16,684 nucleotides of DNA, from positions 1-16,684 of the forward strand of contig CALVYX010000049.1 in the NCBI GenBank assembly GCA_944372315.1, read 5' to 3'. This document shows, in pieces, positions 7,949 through 13,887 of the stretch. The notes under the pieces are model-generated. The model had not been told where the DNA came from and ran no database searches. It saw only the letters and a program-made list of their open reading frames with translations. Each line of letters opens with the position of its first letter. The first letter of the stretch is position 1. This stretch comes from an uncultured Bacilli bacterium. GTDB lineage: Bacteria > Bacillota_I > Bacilli_A > RF39 > UBA660. The position numbers and the translations under genes were made by a program.

Positions 7949-8475
7949 TGATACTAGTTAAAATAGGTAATTTTTTAATTCCTTTAGTAGTTTTATTTAT
8001 TATTATTTATGCAAGTAAAAAGAAAGTAGCAATTTATGATAGTTTTGTAAGCGGAGCAAAAGAAGGATTAGAATTAGCTATTTCTGTATTTCCTTATTTA
8101 GTAGCGATGTTATTTGCTACAGATATATTGTTGAAAAGTAATATTTTGAATCATCTTTTTACAGCAATGAAACCTTTATTTGATTTGATAAAAGTACCAA
8201 TAGAAATTCTTCCGATGGCCGTGATAAGACCTATTTCAGGAAATGCCTCTTTTGCAGTTATGATCGATTTAATAAAAACGTTTGGAGTTGATTCTTTTAT
8301 AGGAAGGTTAGCAGCAACGCTTCAAGGGTCAACAGATACGACTATTTATGTTTTATCCCTTTATTTTGGAAGTATAGGGATTAAAAAAATTGGTCATGCC
8401 ATGTGGGCAGGACTTTTAACTGATTTAGTTGCAGTTATTGTTAGTATAATTTTAGTAAGTGTTGTATTTGGTTAA
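7948..8475 (+). CDS. spmB: Spore maturation protein B (SpmB)
   Basis: 175 residues, the partner of SpmA and of the same Gate-domain superfamily, an inner-membrane protein. Hydrophobic segments are at about 6-22, 46-66, 85-105 and 150-174. Family motifs are visible: 'IRPISGNASFAVM' and 'LQGSTDTTIYVLSLYFGSIG'. The start is the ATG of a TAATG overlap with the spmA stop, preceded by GGAGGA (7934-7939), which indicates translational coupling; the in-frame upstream extension lies inside that Shine-Dalgarno site. Third gene of the dacB-spmA-spmB unit. Confidence 0.93.
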   Translation: MILVKIGNFLIPLVVLFIIIYASKKKVAIYDSFVSGAKEGLELAISVFPYLVAMLFATDILLKSNILNHLFTAMKPLFDLIKVPIEILPMAVIRPISGNASFAVMIDLIKTFGVDSFIGRLAATLQGSTDTTIYVLSLYFGSIGIKKIGHAMWAGLLTDLVAVIVSIILVSVVFG

Positions 8476-8490
8476 AAAAAAAGGTATAAT
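8462..8490 (+). promoter_or_regulatory. Sigma-A promoter of rluB
   Basis: TTGTAT (8462-8467), 17-bp spacer, TATAAT (8485-8490). The -35 lies inside the end of spmB. The -10 ends 17 bp before the rluB ATG, so the leader would be only about 10 nt. This lets rluB be expressed apart from the spore genes. Confidence 0.75.
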
Positions 8491-8507
8491 TCCCATAGGT
8501 GATTAAA

Positions 8508-9236
8508 ATGGAGCGTTTACAAAAAGTTATTGCTGCAAGTGGACTAACATCAAGAAGAAAAGCAGAAGAATTAATAGTAGCGGGTAAAGTAAAAGTTGAT
8601 GGAGAAGTTATTACAGAATTAGGTTATAAAGTTAATGATAATAGTAAAATAGAAGTAGATGGATTAAAATTAAATAAAGAAGATAAAGTTTATTATCTAC
8701 TGAACAAACCCCGTGGTGTGGTAACTACTACTCATGATGATAAAGGTCGTAAAACAGTTATCGATTTAATAGAGGATGATAGAAGAATTTATCCTATAGG
8801 TAGACTAGATTATGATACTACAGGAGCTCTTTTGCTTACCAATGATGGAGAATTTGCTAATTATATGATGCATCCTAAAAATGAAGTAGATAAAGTGTAT
8901 ATTGCTAAAATTAACGGTTTTTTATTACCGAGTGATATTATGTCTTTAAAAAAGGGAGTAGTAATAGAGGGAGTAAAAACTGGAAAAGCTAAAGTAAAAG
9001 TAAGAAAACTCGATAAGAAAAATAAAACTTCAATTGTAGAAATAATTATTCATGAAGGAAGGAATCATCAAGTAAAAAATATGTTTAAAACTTTAGGATA
9101 TGAAGTTTTGAAATTAAAACGTGAAAGAATTGCTTTTTTAAATTTAAAAGGATTAAATTCCGGAGAGTATAGAGTATTAAATCCTAAAGAAGTTAAACAG
9201 TTATATGCTTTAACACAACAAAAAAATACTAGATAA
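8508..9236 (+). CDS. rluB: 23S rRNA pseudouridine synthase, RluB/RsuA family
   Basis: 242 residues. The family isomerises a specific uridine in rRNA to pseudouridine; RluB acts on 23S rRNA. An N-terminal S4 RNA-binding domain (about 1-60, 'RLQKVIAASGLTSRRKAEELI') is followed by the synthase domain with the motif G-R-L-D101-Y-D-T-T-G-A-L-L-L-T-N, in which D101 is the expected catalytic aspartate, and 'HEGRNHQVKNMF' further on. The ATG at 8508 has AGGTGAT at the right distance; a GTG at 8499 falls in that site and is unlikely. Assignment to RluB rather than RsuA rests on the conserved position after spmB. Confidence 0.93.
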   Translation: MERLQKVIAASGLTSRRKAEELIVAGKVKVDGEVITELGYKVNDNSKIEVDGLKLNKEDKVYYLLNKPRGVVTTTHDDKGRKTVIDLIEDDRRIYPIGRLDYDTTGALLLTNDGEFANYMMHPKNEVDKVYIAKINGFLLPSDIMSLKKGVVIEGVKTGKAKVKVRKLDKKNKTSIVEIIIHEGRNHQVKNMFKTLGYEVLKLKRERIAFLNLKGLNSGEYRVLNPKEVKQLYALTQQKNTR

Positions 9237-9248
9237 TCTAGTATTTTA
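9221..9248. terminator. Bidirectional terminator between rluB and ferredoxin
   Basis: AATACTAGA (9225-9233) pairs perfectly with TCTAGTATT (9237-9245). The three loop bases are the rluB stop codon TAA. T-tracts follow on both strands (TTTT to 9247 on plus; A run 9221-9226, i.e. T on minus), so it can serve both convergent genes. Confidence 0.85.
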
Positions 9249-9437
9249 TTCTTCAACCTCGATTGCACCAGTTGGACAACTCTCACTTGCGTCTTTTACT
9301 TCATCTTTATTATCATCGGTAATATTTTCTTCTTTGCAAGTTGCAAGACCATCGTCTTCTAATTCAAATACATCTGGTAATATAGCTTGACAAGCTCCAC
9401 AACCAATACATATATCTTTGTTAACTTTTGCTTTCAT
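9246..9437 (-). CDS. fer: Ferredoxin, single [4Fe-4S] cluster
   Basis: 63 residues, a small acidic cytoplasmic electron carrier. Cluster ligands: C10-x2-C13-x2-C16 and C54-P, the usual pattern for a monocluster ferredoxin; C34 is an extra cysteine outside the cluster pattern. The C-terminal part is strongly acidic (E/D-rich), as usual for this protein. I start at the ATG whose first base is 9437 because AAGGAG precedes it; seven more residues in frame upstream would cover this Shine-Dalgarno site. It ends one base inside the shared terminator with rluB. Its electron donor and acceptor cannot be told from the neighbourhood. Confidence 0.93.
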   Translation of the reverse strand: MKAKVNKDICIGCGACQAILPDVFELEDDGLATCKEENITDDNKDEVKDASESCPTGAIEVEE

Positions 9438-9459
9438 ATTTTCAGCTCCTTCAATCAAA

Positions 9460-9465
9460 AGTATA
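9460..9465 (-). promoter_or_regulatory. -10 element of the ferredoxin promoter
   Basis: On the minus strand TATACT ends 22 bp before the ferredoxin ATG. No clear -35 is visible at 17 bp (TAGTAT). Confidence 0.45.
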
Positions 9466-9473
9466 TACTAAAT

Positions 9474-9510
9474 AATGTAAAAATACTAGTGTTAATTTAC
9501 ATTAATTTAC
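9474..9510. promoter_or_regulatory. Inverted and direct repeats between divergent promoters
   Basis: AATGTAAA (9474-9481) is the exact inverse of TTTACATT (9496-9503), with 14 bp between. In addition TTAATTTAC occurs twice with a 10-bp period (9492-9500 and 9502-9510). The cluster lies just upstream of the ferredoxin -10, in the gap between two divergent genes, and looks like an operator for a DNA-binding regulator. In AT-rich DNA such matches also arise by chance. Confidence 0.4.
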
Positions 9511-9549
9511 TTAATAATTCATAGATTTGTTTTGTTTTCTGACATAATA

Positions 9550-9558
9550 TGATAAAAT
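9550..9558 (+). promoter_or_regulatory. Extended -10 promoter element of the charged membrane-protein gene
   Basis: TGATAAAAT ends 23 bp before the ATG at 9582; same form as before tex and the DUF1292 gene. TTGTTT at 9528-9533 could be a -35 but its spacing is 19 bp. Confidence 0.6.
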
Positions 9559-9581
9559 TAAAATAGTAGAGGGGTGGTACA

Positions 9582-10460
9582 ATGAAGAGCCGCTTAGATA
9601 GATATAATGTAGATGAGTCTAATGAAAAAAAAGTAAAACAAAGTAGTAGGCTTTCTAGAAATCAACATTTATATGACGATTTGAATAATAAAATTGGTTT
9701 CGAAGAACTAGTTGATTTTAATACTCAGACTAAAATAGAATTATCTTCTTTAAATGAACCTAAAAAAAGTAGAGAAAGTTATCAGCAGTTAAAAGATTAT
9801 CAAAGTTTAATGAAAGATACTAAGGAAAAAGAAGAAATAGTAGAAGAACAAGAGGAAGAAAAAGTATTTGATATTAATAGTATTTTAGAAGAAGCTAGAA
9901 AAAATCGTAGTGAAATTGATGAACTTGAGAAAAAAAGAAAATTAAAAAGTGAAGAGTATAACGTTTTATCTGATTTGAATAGAAAGTATTTATCTAATAA
10001 GAAAGAAGAATCAGAAAAAGAAGAATACGAAGGATTAGAAGAATTAATTAATACTATTACATCCAAGACTTTAGCTAATGATATAAAAGAACAAGAGCAA
10101 AAAGAGGAACAAGATTTATTAGGAGATTTAGTGGCCACTAATGTAGAGTTACAAGTAAAAGCTCCTAGTGATTATGAAATGGATAATGATGATAAAACAA
10201 GTACAATAATACCTTCTGATGAAGAGGATGATGATGAACAAGAAGAGCGAACAGTGGATAATTCCTTTTATACTAGATCAATGGATTTGTCAGAACAAGA
10301 TTTTGAGTTTGATGAAGCGCGTGAAAGATCGTCATCAATAAAAAAGAGAGTATTAATTACAATTATAACTATTATTTTGTTAGCAATTATTGCTGTAGTT
10401 GCATATTTTGTTTTGCAACATTTTGGAATAACAATTGATATAAATGAAATATTAAAGTAA
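9582..10460 (+). CDS. Unrecognised membrane-anchored protein with a long charged cytoplasmic region
   Basis: 292 residues; I do not recognise the family. Residues 1-253 are hydrophilic and rich in Lys, Glu, Asp and Ser, with heptad-like helical stretches (about 85-175) suggesting coiled coil, and an acidic patch 'SDEEDDDEQEE' near 215. A single hydrophobic segment at 257-278 follows 'SSSIKKR', and 14 residues remain after it. By the positive-inside rule the long N-terminal part is cytoplasmic and the short tail outside. There is no signal peptide and no enzyme motif. The start has a strong site (GAGGGGTGG, 9570-9578). The gene is transcribed alone from its own promoter and closed by a perfect terminator. 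A scaffold or membrane-tethered adaptor role is possible but only inference. Confidence 0.85.
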   Translation: MKSRLDRYNVDESNEKKVKQSSRLSRNQHLYDDLNNKIGFEELVDFNTQTKIELSSLNEPKKSRESYQQLKDYQSLMKDTKEKEEIVEEQEEEKVFDINSILEEARKNRSEIDELEKKRKLKSEEYNVLSDLNRKYLSNKKEESEKEEYEGLEELINTITSKTLANDIKEQEQKEEQDLLGDLVATNVELQVKAPSDYEMDNDDKTSTIIPSDEEDDDEQEERTVDNSFYTRSMDLSEQDFEFDEARERSSSIKKRVLITIITIILLAIIAVVAYFVLQHFGITIDINEILK

Positions 10461-10488
10461 TCTCTAGATAATGTATCTAGAGATTTTT
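10461..10488 (+). terminator. Rho-independent terminator
   Basis: Perfect 10-bp stem TCTCTAGATA / TATCTAGAGA with the triloop ATG and a T-tract. It begins on the base after the stop codon. Confidence 0.92.
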
Positions 10489-10496
10489 CATATATT
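10489..10496 (+). promoter_or_regulatory. Candidate sporulation-type -10 box before yunB
   Basis: CATATATT lies 15 bp before the yunB ATG and directly behind a terminator T-tract, as the similar box before dacB does. It matches the sigma-E -10 CATACANT in all but one position. B. subtilis yunB is known as a mother-cell gene. No clear -35 is visible. Confidence 0.4.
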
Positions 10497-10511
10497 TAAT
10501 TAGGTGATATT

Positions 10512-11270
10512 ATGAAAAAAAGAATTCATTTAAAAAAACACCATAAAAGAAAATTTAAAAAACAATTTTTATTAATAACTCTAGTACTAATATGTATAGT
10601 TACATTTTTGATAATAAATTTTATAGGGGGAGTATTAGGTGATAAATTGATTGAGTATGCTAAAACTGAAGTAGCAAGAATCGCAAGATATGTTGTAAAC
10701 TATGCGGTTACAACTGATAATATAAAAGAGCTTGAATTTGATAATTTATTAGCAGTTACTAAAAATAAGGATGATGAGATTCAATCAGTTGATTTTGATC
10801 CAATAGTAGTAAATAACGTTTTAAATTCTATTACAGAAACGGTAATAAGTCATTTTAAAGCTATTGAAGCGGGAAATTTGGATGTGATTGATTTATCAGA
10901 AGGTTTTTTAATAAATACTGATATTGATAAATTAAAACAAGGAATTATTGCTGAAATACCAATTGGAGTAATAACTAATAATGCTCTTTTATCTAATTTA
11001 GGTCCTAAGTTACCAGTTAAATTATCTATTGCTGGTGAAATAGAATCGTATGTTGATACAGAAATAGAATATTACGGAATAAATAATGTTTTAGTTAAGG
11101 TATATGTAAATATTGATGTTAGTCAACAAATATATATGCCTATAGCAACAGGTAGAGTAGTTATTAGTCAAAAAATTCCTATTGCTATTAAAATGTTGCA
11201 AGGGGTAGTGCCAGATTGTTATTTTGGTAATTTAAATAGTTCAAAGGTGATAAGTGAAACAATAAATTAA
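10512..11270 (+). CDS. yunB: Sporulation protein YunB
   Basis: 252 residues. YunB is a sporulation-family protein of endospore formers, expressed in the mother cell in B. subtilis; its molecular function is not established. The N-terminus is very basic (KKRIHLKKHHKRKFKK), followed by one membrane segment at about 18-38, so the rest should lie outside the cytoplasm. The family core is plain at 149-212: 'EIPIGVITNNALLSNLGPKLPV', then 'YGINNVLVKVYVNIDV' and 'IYMPI'. Length agrees with the family (about 250). AGGTGAT stands at the standard distance before the ATG. Upstream and downstream genes belong to separate transcription units; the next gene, yutD, is also a near neighbour of yunB in B. subtilis. 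Confidence 0.9.
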   Translation: MKKRIHLKKHHKRKFKKQFLLITLVLICIVTFLIINFIGGVLGDKLIEYAKTEVARIARYVVNYAVTTDNIKELEFDNLLAVTKNKDDEIQSVDFDPIVVNNVLNSITETVISHFKAIEAGNLDVIDLSEGFLINTDIDKLKQGIIAEIPIGVITNNALLSNLGPKLPVKLSIAGEIESYVDTEIEYYGINNVLVKVYVNIDVSQQIYMPIATGRVVISQKIPIAIKMLQGVVPDCYFGNLNSSKVISETIN

Positions 11271-11299
11271 TATACAAACGATAATAAAAATGTTATAAT
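11271..11299 (+). promoter_or_regulatory. Sigma-A promoter of yutD
   Basis: TATACA (11271-11276), 17-bp spacer, TATAAT (11294-11299) with an upstream TG (11291-11292). The -10 ends 18 bp before the ATG. Confidence 0.75.
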
Positions 11300-11317
11300 A
11301 ACAAACGAGGGATAAGT

Positions 11318-11593
11318 ATGGAGATAGTATTAGGTAATAATAAATATGAGTTAATTAAAGAATATAAGAATGCTTTTGATTTAGAGGATGTTTCCAATCT
11401 TTTTACAGATTACTTTGATAATTTTGATTATATTTTAGGAGATTATGCTTATAATAAATTGCGTTTAAAAGGCTTTTATGAAGATAGTAATAAGAAGTCA
11501 ACCGCAGTTAATAAATTTAGTTATATTGATGAGTATATTGAAAAATATTGTGCTTATGAATGCCGTTATTTTATTTTAAAAAAGAAAATATGA
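11318..11593 (+). CDS. yutD: YutD family protein (DUF1027)
   Basis: 91 residues, a small cytoplasmic protein of unknown function that is widespread in Bacilli. The family pattern is clear: 'KYELIKEYKNAFDLE' (9-23), 'FDYILGDYAYNKLRLKGFY' (36-54) and the C-terminal 'DEYIEKYCAYECRYFILKK' with C78 and C82. GAGGGA (11307-11312) precedes the ATG. The stop is TGA, evidence for the standard code. A promoter and short leader are its own, and no strong hairpin follows before the next promoter at 11602. Confidence 0.88.
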   Translation: MEIVLGNNKYELIKEYKNAFDLEDVSNLFTDYFDNFDYILGDYAYNKLRLKGFYEDSNKKSTAVNKFSYIDEYIEKYCAYECRYFILKKKI

Positions 11594-11601
11594 AATTTTG
11601 G

Positions 11602-11629
11602 TTGAAATATGTGGAATTTATGATAAAAT
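11602..11629 (+). promoter_or_regulatory. Sigma-A promoter of the DUF1292 operon
   Basis: TTGAAA (11602-11607), 16-bp spacer, TAAAAT (11624-11629) in the extended form TGATAAAAT (11621-11629). Confidence 0.7.
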
Positions 11630-11671
11630 AGTTATATATAGAATGTATAGAATGAAAAGGAGGACAATATA

Positions 11672-11950
11672 ATGTCAGAAGATAAAAAGATTATGTCAAT
11701 CGTTTTAGAGGATGGATCTATAGATGAAGTAGAAGTATTGTTAACATTTGAATTTACTGATACTAAAAAAGAATATGTTGTATACACTAAAAATGAGACA
11801 GATGATGCAGGGAATGTAACTATATATGTTGCTTCATTAATTAGAGTAGAAGGACAAGATCCTAAACTTGGAAGTGTAGAAACTGACGAAGAGTGGGCTA
11901 GAATCAAGAATGTATTAAAAGAACTTTCAAAAGATGATGACGAACAATAA
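11672..11950 (+). CDS. DUF1292 (YrzB-type) small acidic protein
   Basis: 92 residues, cytoplasmic, function unknown. The DUF1292 pattern is seen: 'IMSIVLEDGSIDEVEVLLTFEF', then 'KKEYVVYTKNETDDAGNVTIYVASL', then 'EEWARIKNVLKEL'. The tail is acidic. In B. subtilis the related yrzB stands with the yrrK-type RNase H-fold gene and yrrL; that context is absent here. Instead the gene is followed after 17 bp by the 618-residue protein gene, so the two should be co-transcribed. The start has a full AAGGAGG (11659-11665). Confidence 0.88.
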   Translation: MSEDKKIMSIVLEDGSIDEVEVLLTFEFTDTKKEYVVYTKNETDDAGNVTIYVASLIRVEGQDPKLGSVETDEEWARIKNVLKELSKDDDEQ

Positions 11951-11967
11951 GAAAGGGAGGTTTTGTT

Positions 11968-13824
11968 ATGCCAAACCAAGAAGAATTAGAATCAATTATC
12001 AGAGAAACTTCTTCCCCTTCGAGAGTTGATGGAAGAGATAGAAAAAAATCTAAAGTAGCTAAATTAACAGGGCGTACTATTGGATCTCTTAGAAGAAAAA
12101 TCAATGAAAAAAGAATGGATCGTGCCTATAGAAAGTATAACGAAAACTATAAAAAAATGCGTAGATCTTTAAAAGAGGCTAATGATGTGCGTTTTGAGCA
12201 GGAAAAAGGTGAAAATATAACTGATTCTGAAGTAGTTTTAGCATATGATGAAGTCGCTAAATACGGAAAAAAATTAGCTAAATATGGTGCAGTATTATTA
12301 GAAGAAGATATTGCAAGGGTTGTTGCTAGTCAAAAGGCGAAACCTAAACCACTTAGAGTGCCTAGAGTTTTAGTTGGTGCCGTTAGAAAAGTGTTGAAAG
12401 CAAGAGACAAGCGTAAAACTAAAAAAGCTCAAAAGGCTTTAGCTAAGGATATAAAAGCGACCACGAAAGATTTTATTAGAGAATCTTTGGATGCTGCTAT
12501 GTTTAAAGATAAAGATAATGGGGATTTAAGAGAACGTGTAAATGATACAACAATTCAAGATTTGAGGGTAAAAAAAGGAACCGATGATGTGGAAGATAGA
12601 TTATCTTCTTTAAGAAAATTTATTTCTAAAGATGGCGAAACATCTTTATTGGGTGATGAAATTGCTAAAAGAGAAAAACCTACTACTGATGTTCCACCAG
12701 TAGCACCAACAGCTTCAGTACCAAAAGAAGAAAAAGTGATGACTGAAGAAGAAATGCTAGGTGATATAGCAGCTAAAAGAACTAACGCTGAACCAGAGGC
12801 TAAATCTATTCAAGAAGAGCCAATGCTTACAGAAGAAAGTTTAACTAGTGGATTGGAATCTAGAAAACCTTTATCATCAGAAGATATGTTAATTGGATTA
12901 AAAGATGATACATCTAAATCAAAAGTTGAAGAGCCAGTTGCTCAACCTCAAAAAATAGAACCATCTGCTGAACCTGTCAAAGAAGAACCAATGATAGAGT
13001 TGACAGCAGAAGAAAAAGAAGCGGTTAATAAAAGACAAAGAGAAGTTAATGTTATTCTTAGTTTACAGAGTTCCTTGAGTCAATTAGAACAACAAGCTAA
13101 AGAAGTAAATGATCCTCAAACTCGTGAATTAATTGATAGATATATTAGAAGTATTAATTCTGAATTTGAAGATATTATAAAAAGAGGAACGAAAGAGTCA
13201 GAAGTAAAAGAAGATGATAAAACATCTACGGATGTTTTGGAACCTGTTATCGTTGAACCTAAAAAGGAAGAAAAACAACAAGAAGTTGCTAGTCAGCCTA
13301 TGGAAGTAGAAAAGACACAAGATCAAACTACTAAAACTCCAGTAGAACCTGTTCAGACTGAAACAGAAATGCAAGAACTAGTTGATGATAAACCTAAAAT
13401 AGGTGGAATTCCGGTAAGTGCTCCACAATCAGACGGTTTTAGAAGAACCCCTTCAGGTGTATTGGTAAGCAATAGTGTTCCAACAGATCCTTTAAATAAA
13501 GTTAAAGTAAAGGAGAATGAATCAATGAGAGCAGAACAAGTTTCTCGTCCTTCTGCTTTAAGAGTAACTCCACAAGATATTAAGAATATGGAGGAAAGAA
13601 ATAAATCTGCAGAAGCAAGATTGACTGATTTAGCTCAAGAAAAGAAAGAATTAGAAGAGCAAAAGAAAATGTTACAAGATTATATTTCTGTAGCAAAAGT
13701 TACAAGAGATAATGAAATGCGTGCTCAAGAGATGGCTAGATCTAACGCAGCATTAGCAAGTGAAGTAGCTGAATTAAATTCACAAAGAGCTGCAATTGAT
13801 GCAGATTTAGGAAGAACAAGATAA
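11968..13824 (+). CDS. Unrecognised 618-residue coiled-coil/disordered protein
   Basis: I do not recognise this family. Residues 1-175 are strongly basic and helical ('KRMDRAYRKYNENYKKMRR', 'ARDKRKTKKAQKALAKD'), with no signal peptide or membrane segment, so it should be cytoplasmic and could bind nucleic acid or acidic partners. Residues about 225-345 are Pro/Glu-rich and carry a repeated short motif: 'TSLLGDEIAKR' (225-235), 'TEEEMLGDIAAKR' (259-271), 'TEESLTSGLESRKP' (288-301) and 'SSEDMLIGLKDD' (303-314). A helical segment around 345-395 and a long acidic linker follow. The last ~90 residues are an obvious coiled coil ('AEARLTDLAQEKKELEEQKKML'). The Shine-Dalgarno site is GGGAGG (11954-11959). 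Second gene of an operon with DUF1292, closed by a strong terminator. Confidence 0.9.
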   Translation: MPNQEELESIIRETSSPSRVDGRDRKKSKVAKLTGRTIGSLRRKINEKRMDRAYRKYNENYKKMRRSLKEANDVRFEQEKGENITDSEVVLAYDEVAKYGKKLAKYGAVLLEEDIARVVASQKAKPKPLRVPRVLVGAVRKVLKARDKRKTKKAQKALAKDIKATTKDFIRESLDAAMFKDKDNGDLRERVNDTTIQDLRVKKGTDDVEDRLSSLRKFISKDGETSLLGDEIAKREKPTTDVPPVAPTASVPKEEKVMTEEEMLGDIAAKRTNAEPEAKSIQEEPMLTEESLTSGLESRKPLSSEDMLIGLKDDTSKSKVEEPVAQPQKIEPSAEPVKEEPMIELTAEEKEAVNKRQREVNVILSLQSSLSQLEQQAKEVNDPQTRELIDRYIRSINSEFEDIIKRGTKESEVKEDDKTSTDVLEPVIVEPKKEEKQQEVASQPMEVEKTQDQTTKTPVEPVQTETEMQELVDDKPKIGGIPVSAPQSDGFRRTPSGVLVSNSVPTDPLNKVKVKENESMRAEQVSRPSALRVTPQDIKNMEERNKSAEARLTDLAQEKKELEEQKKMLQDYISVAKVTRDNEMRAQEMARSNAALASEVAELNSQRAAIDADLGRTR

Positions 13825-13825
13825 C

Positions 13826-13852
13826 AAAAAAGACTTTTAAAAGTCTTTTTTT
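13826..13852 (+). terminator. Rho-independent terminator after the 618-residue protein gene
   Basis: Near-perfect palindrome: AAAAAAGACTT pairs with AAGTCTTTTTT around a TTTT/TTAA centre, with a T run to 13852. It starts two bases after the stop codon. Confidence 0.9.
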
Positions 13853-13862
13853 ATTGTTTCAA

Positions 13863-13870
13863 CATAAAAT
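13863..13870 (+). promoter_or_regulatory. Candidate sporulation-type -10 box before yutH
   Basis: CATAAAAT, 17 bp before the ATG, again directly behind a terminator. Like the boxes before dacB and yunB it differs from the sigma-E -10 CATACANT at one position, but it can also be read as a plain TAAAAT. There is no visible -35. Confidence 0.3.
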
Positions 13871-13887
13871 TTAATGAGGGAATTTGT

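Noticed and set aside
9567..9581. GGGGTGGTAC before the gene at 9582 resembles the T-box core
   Set aside because: No specifier stem or terminator/antiterminator precedes it, the leader is too short, and the gene is not amino-acid related; it is the Shine-Dalgarno region.
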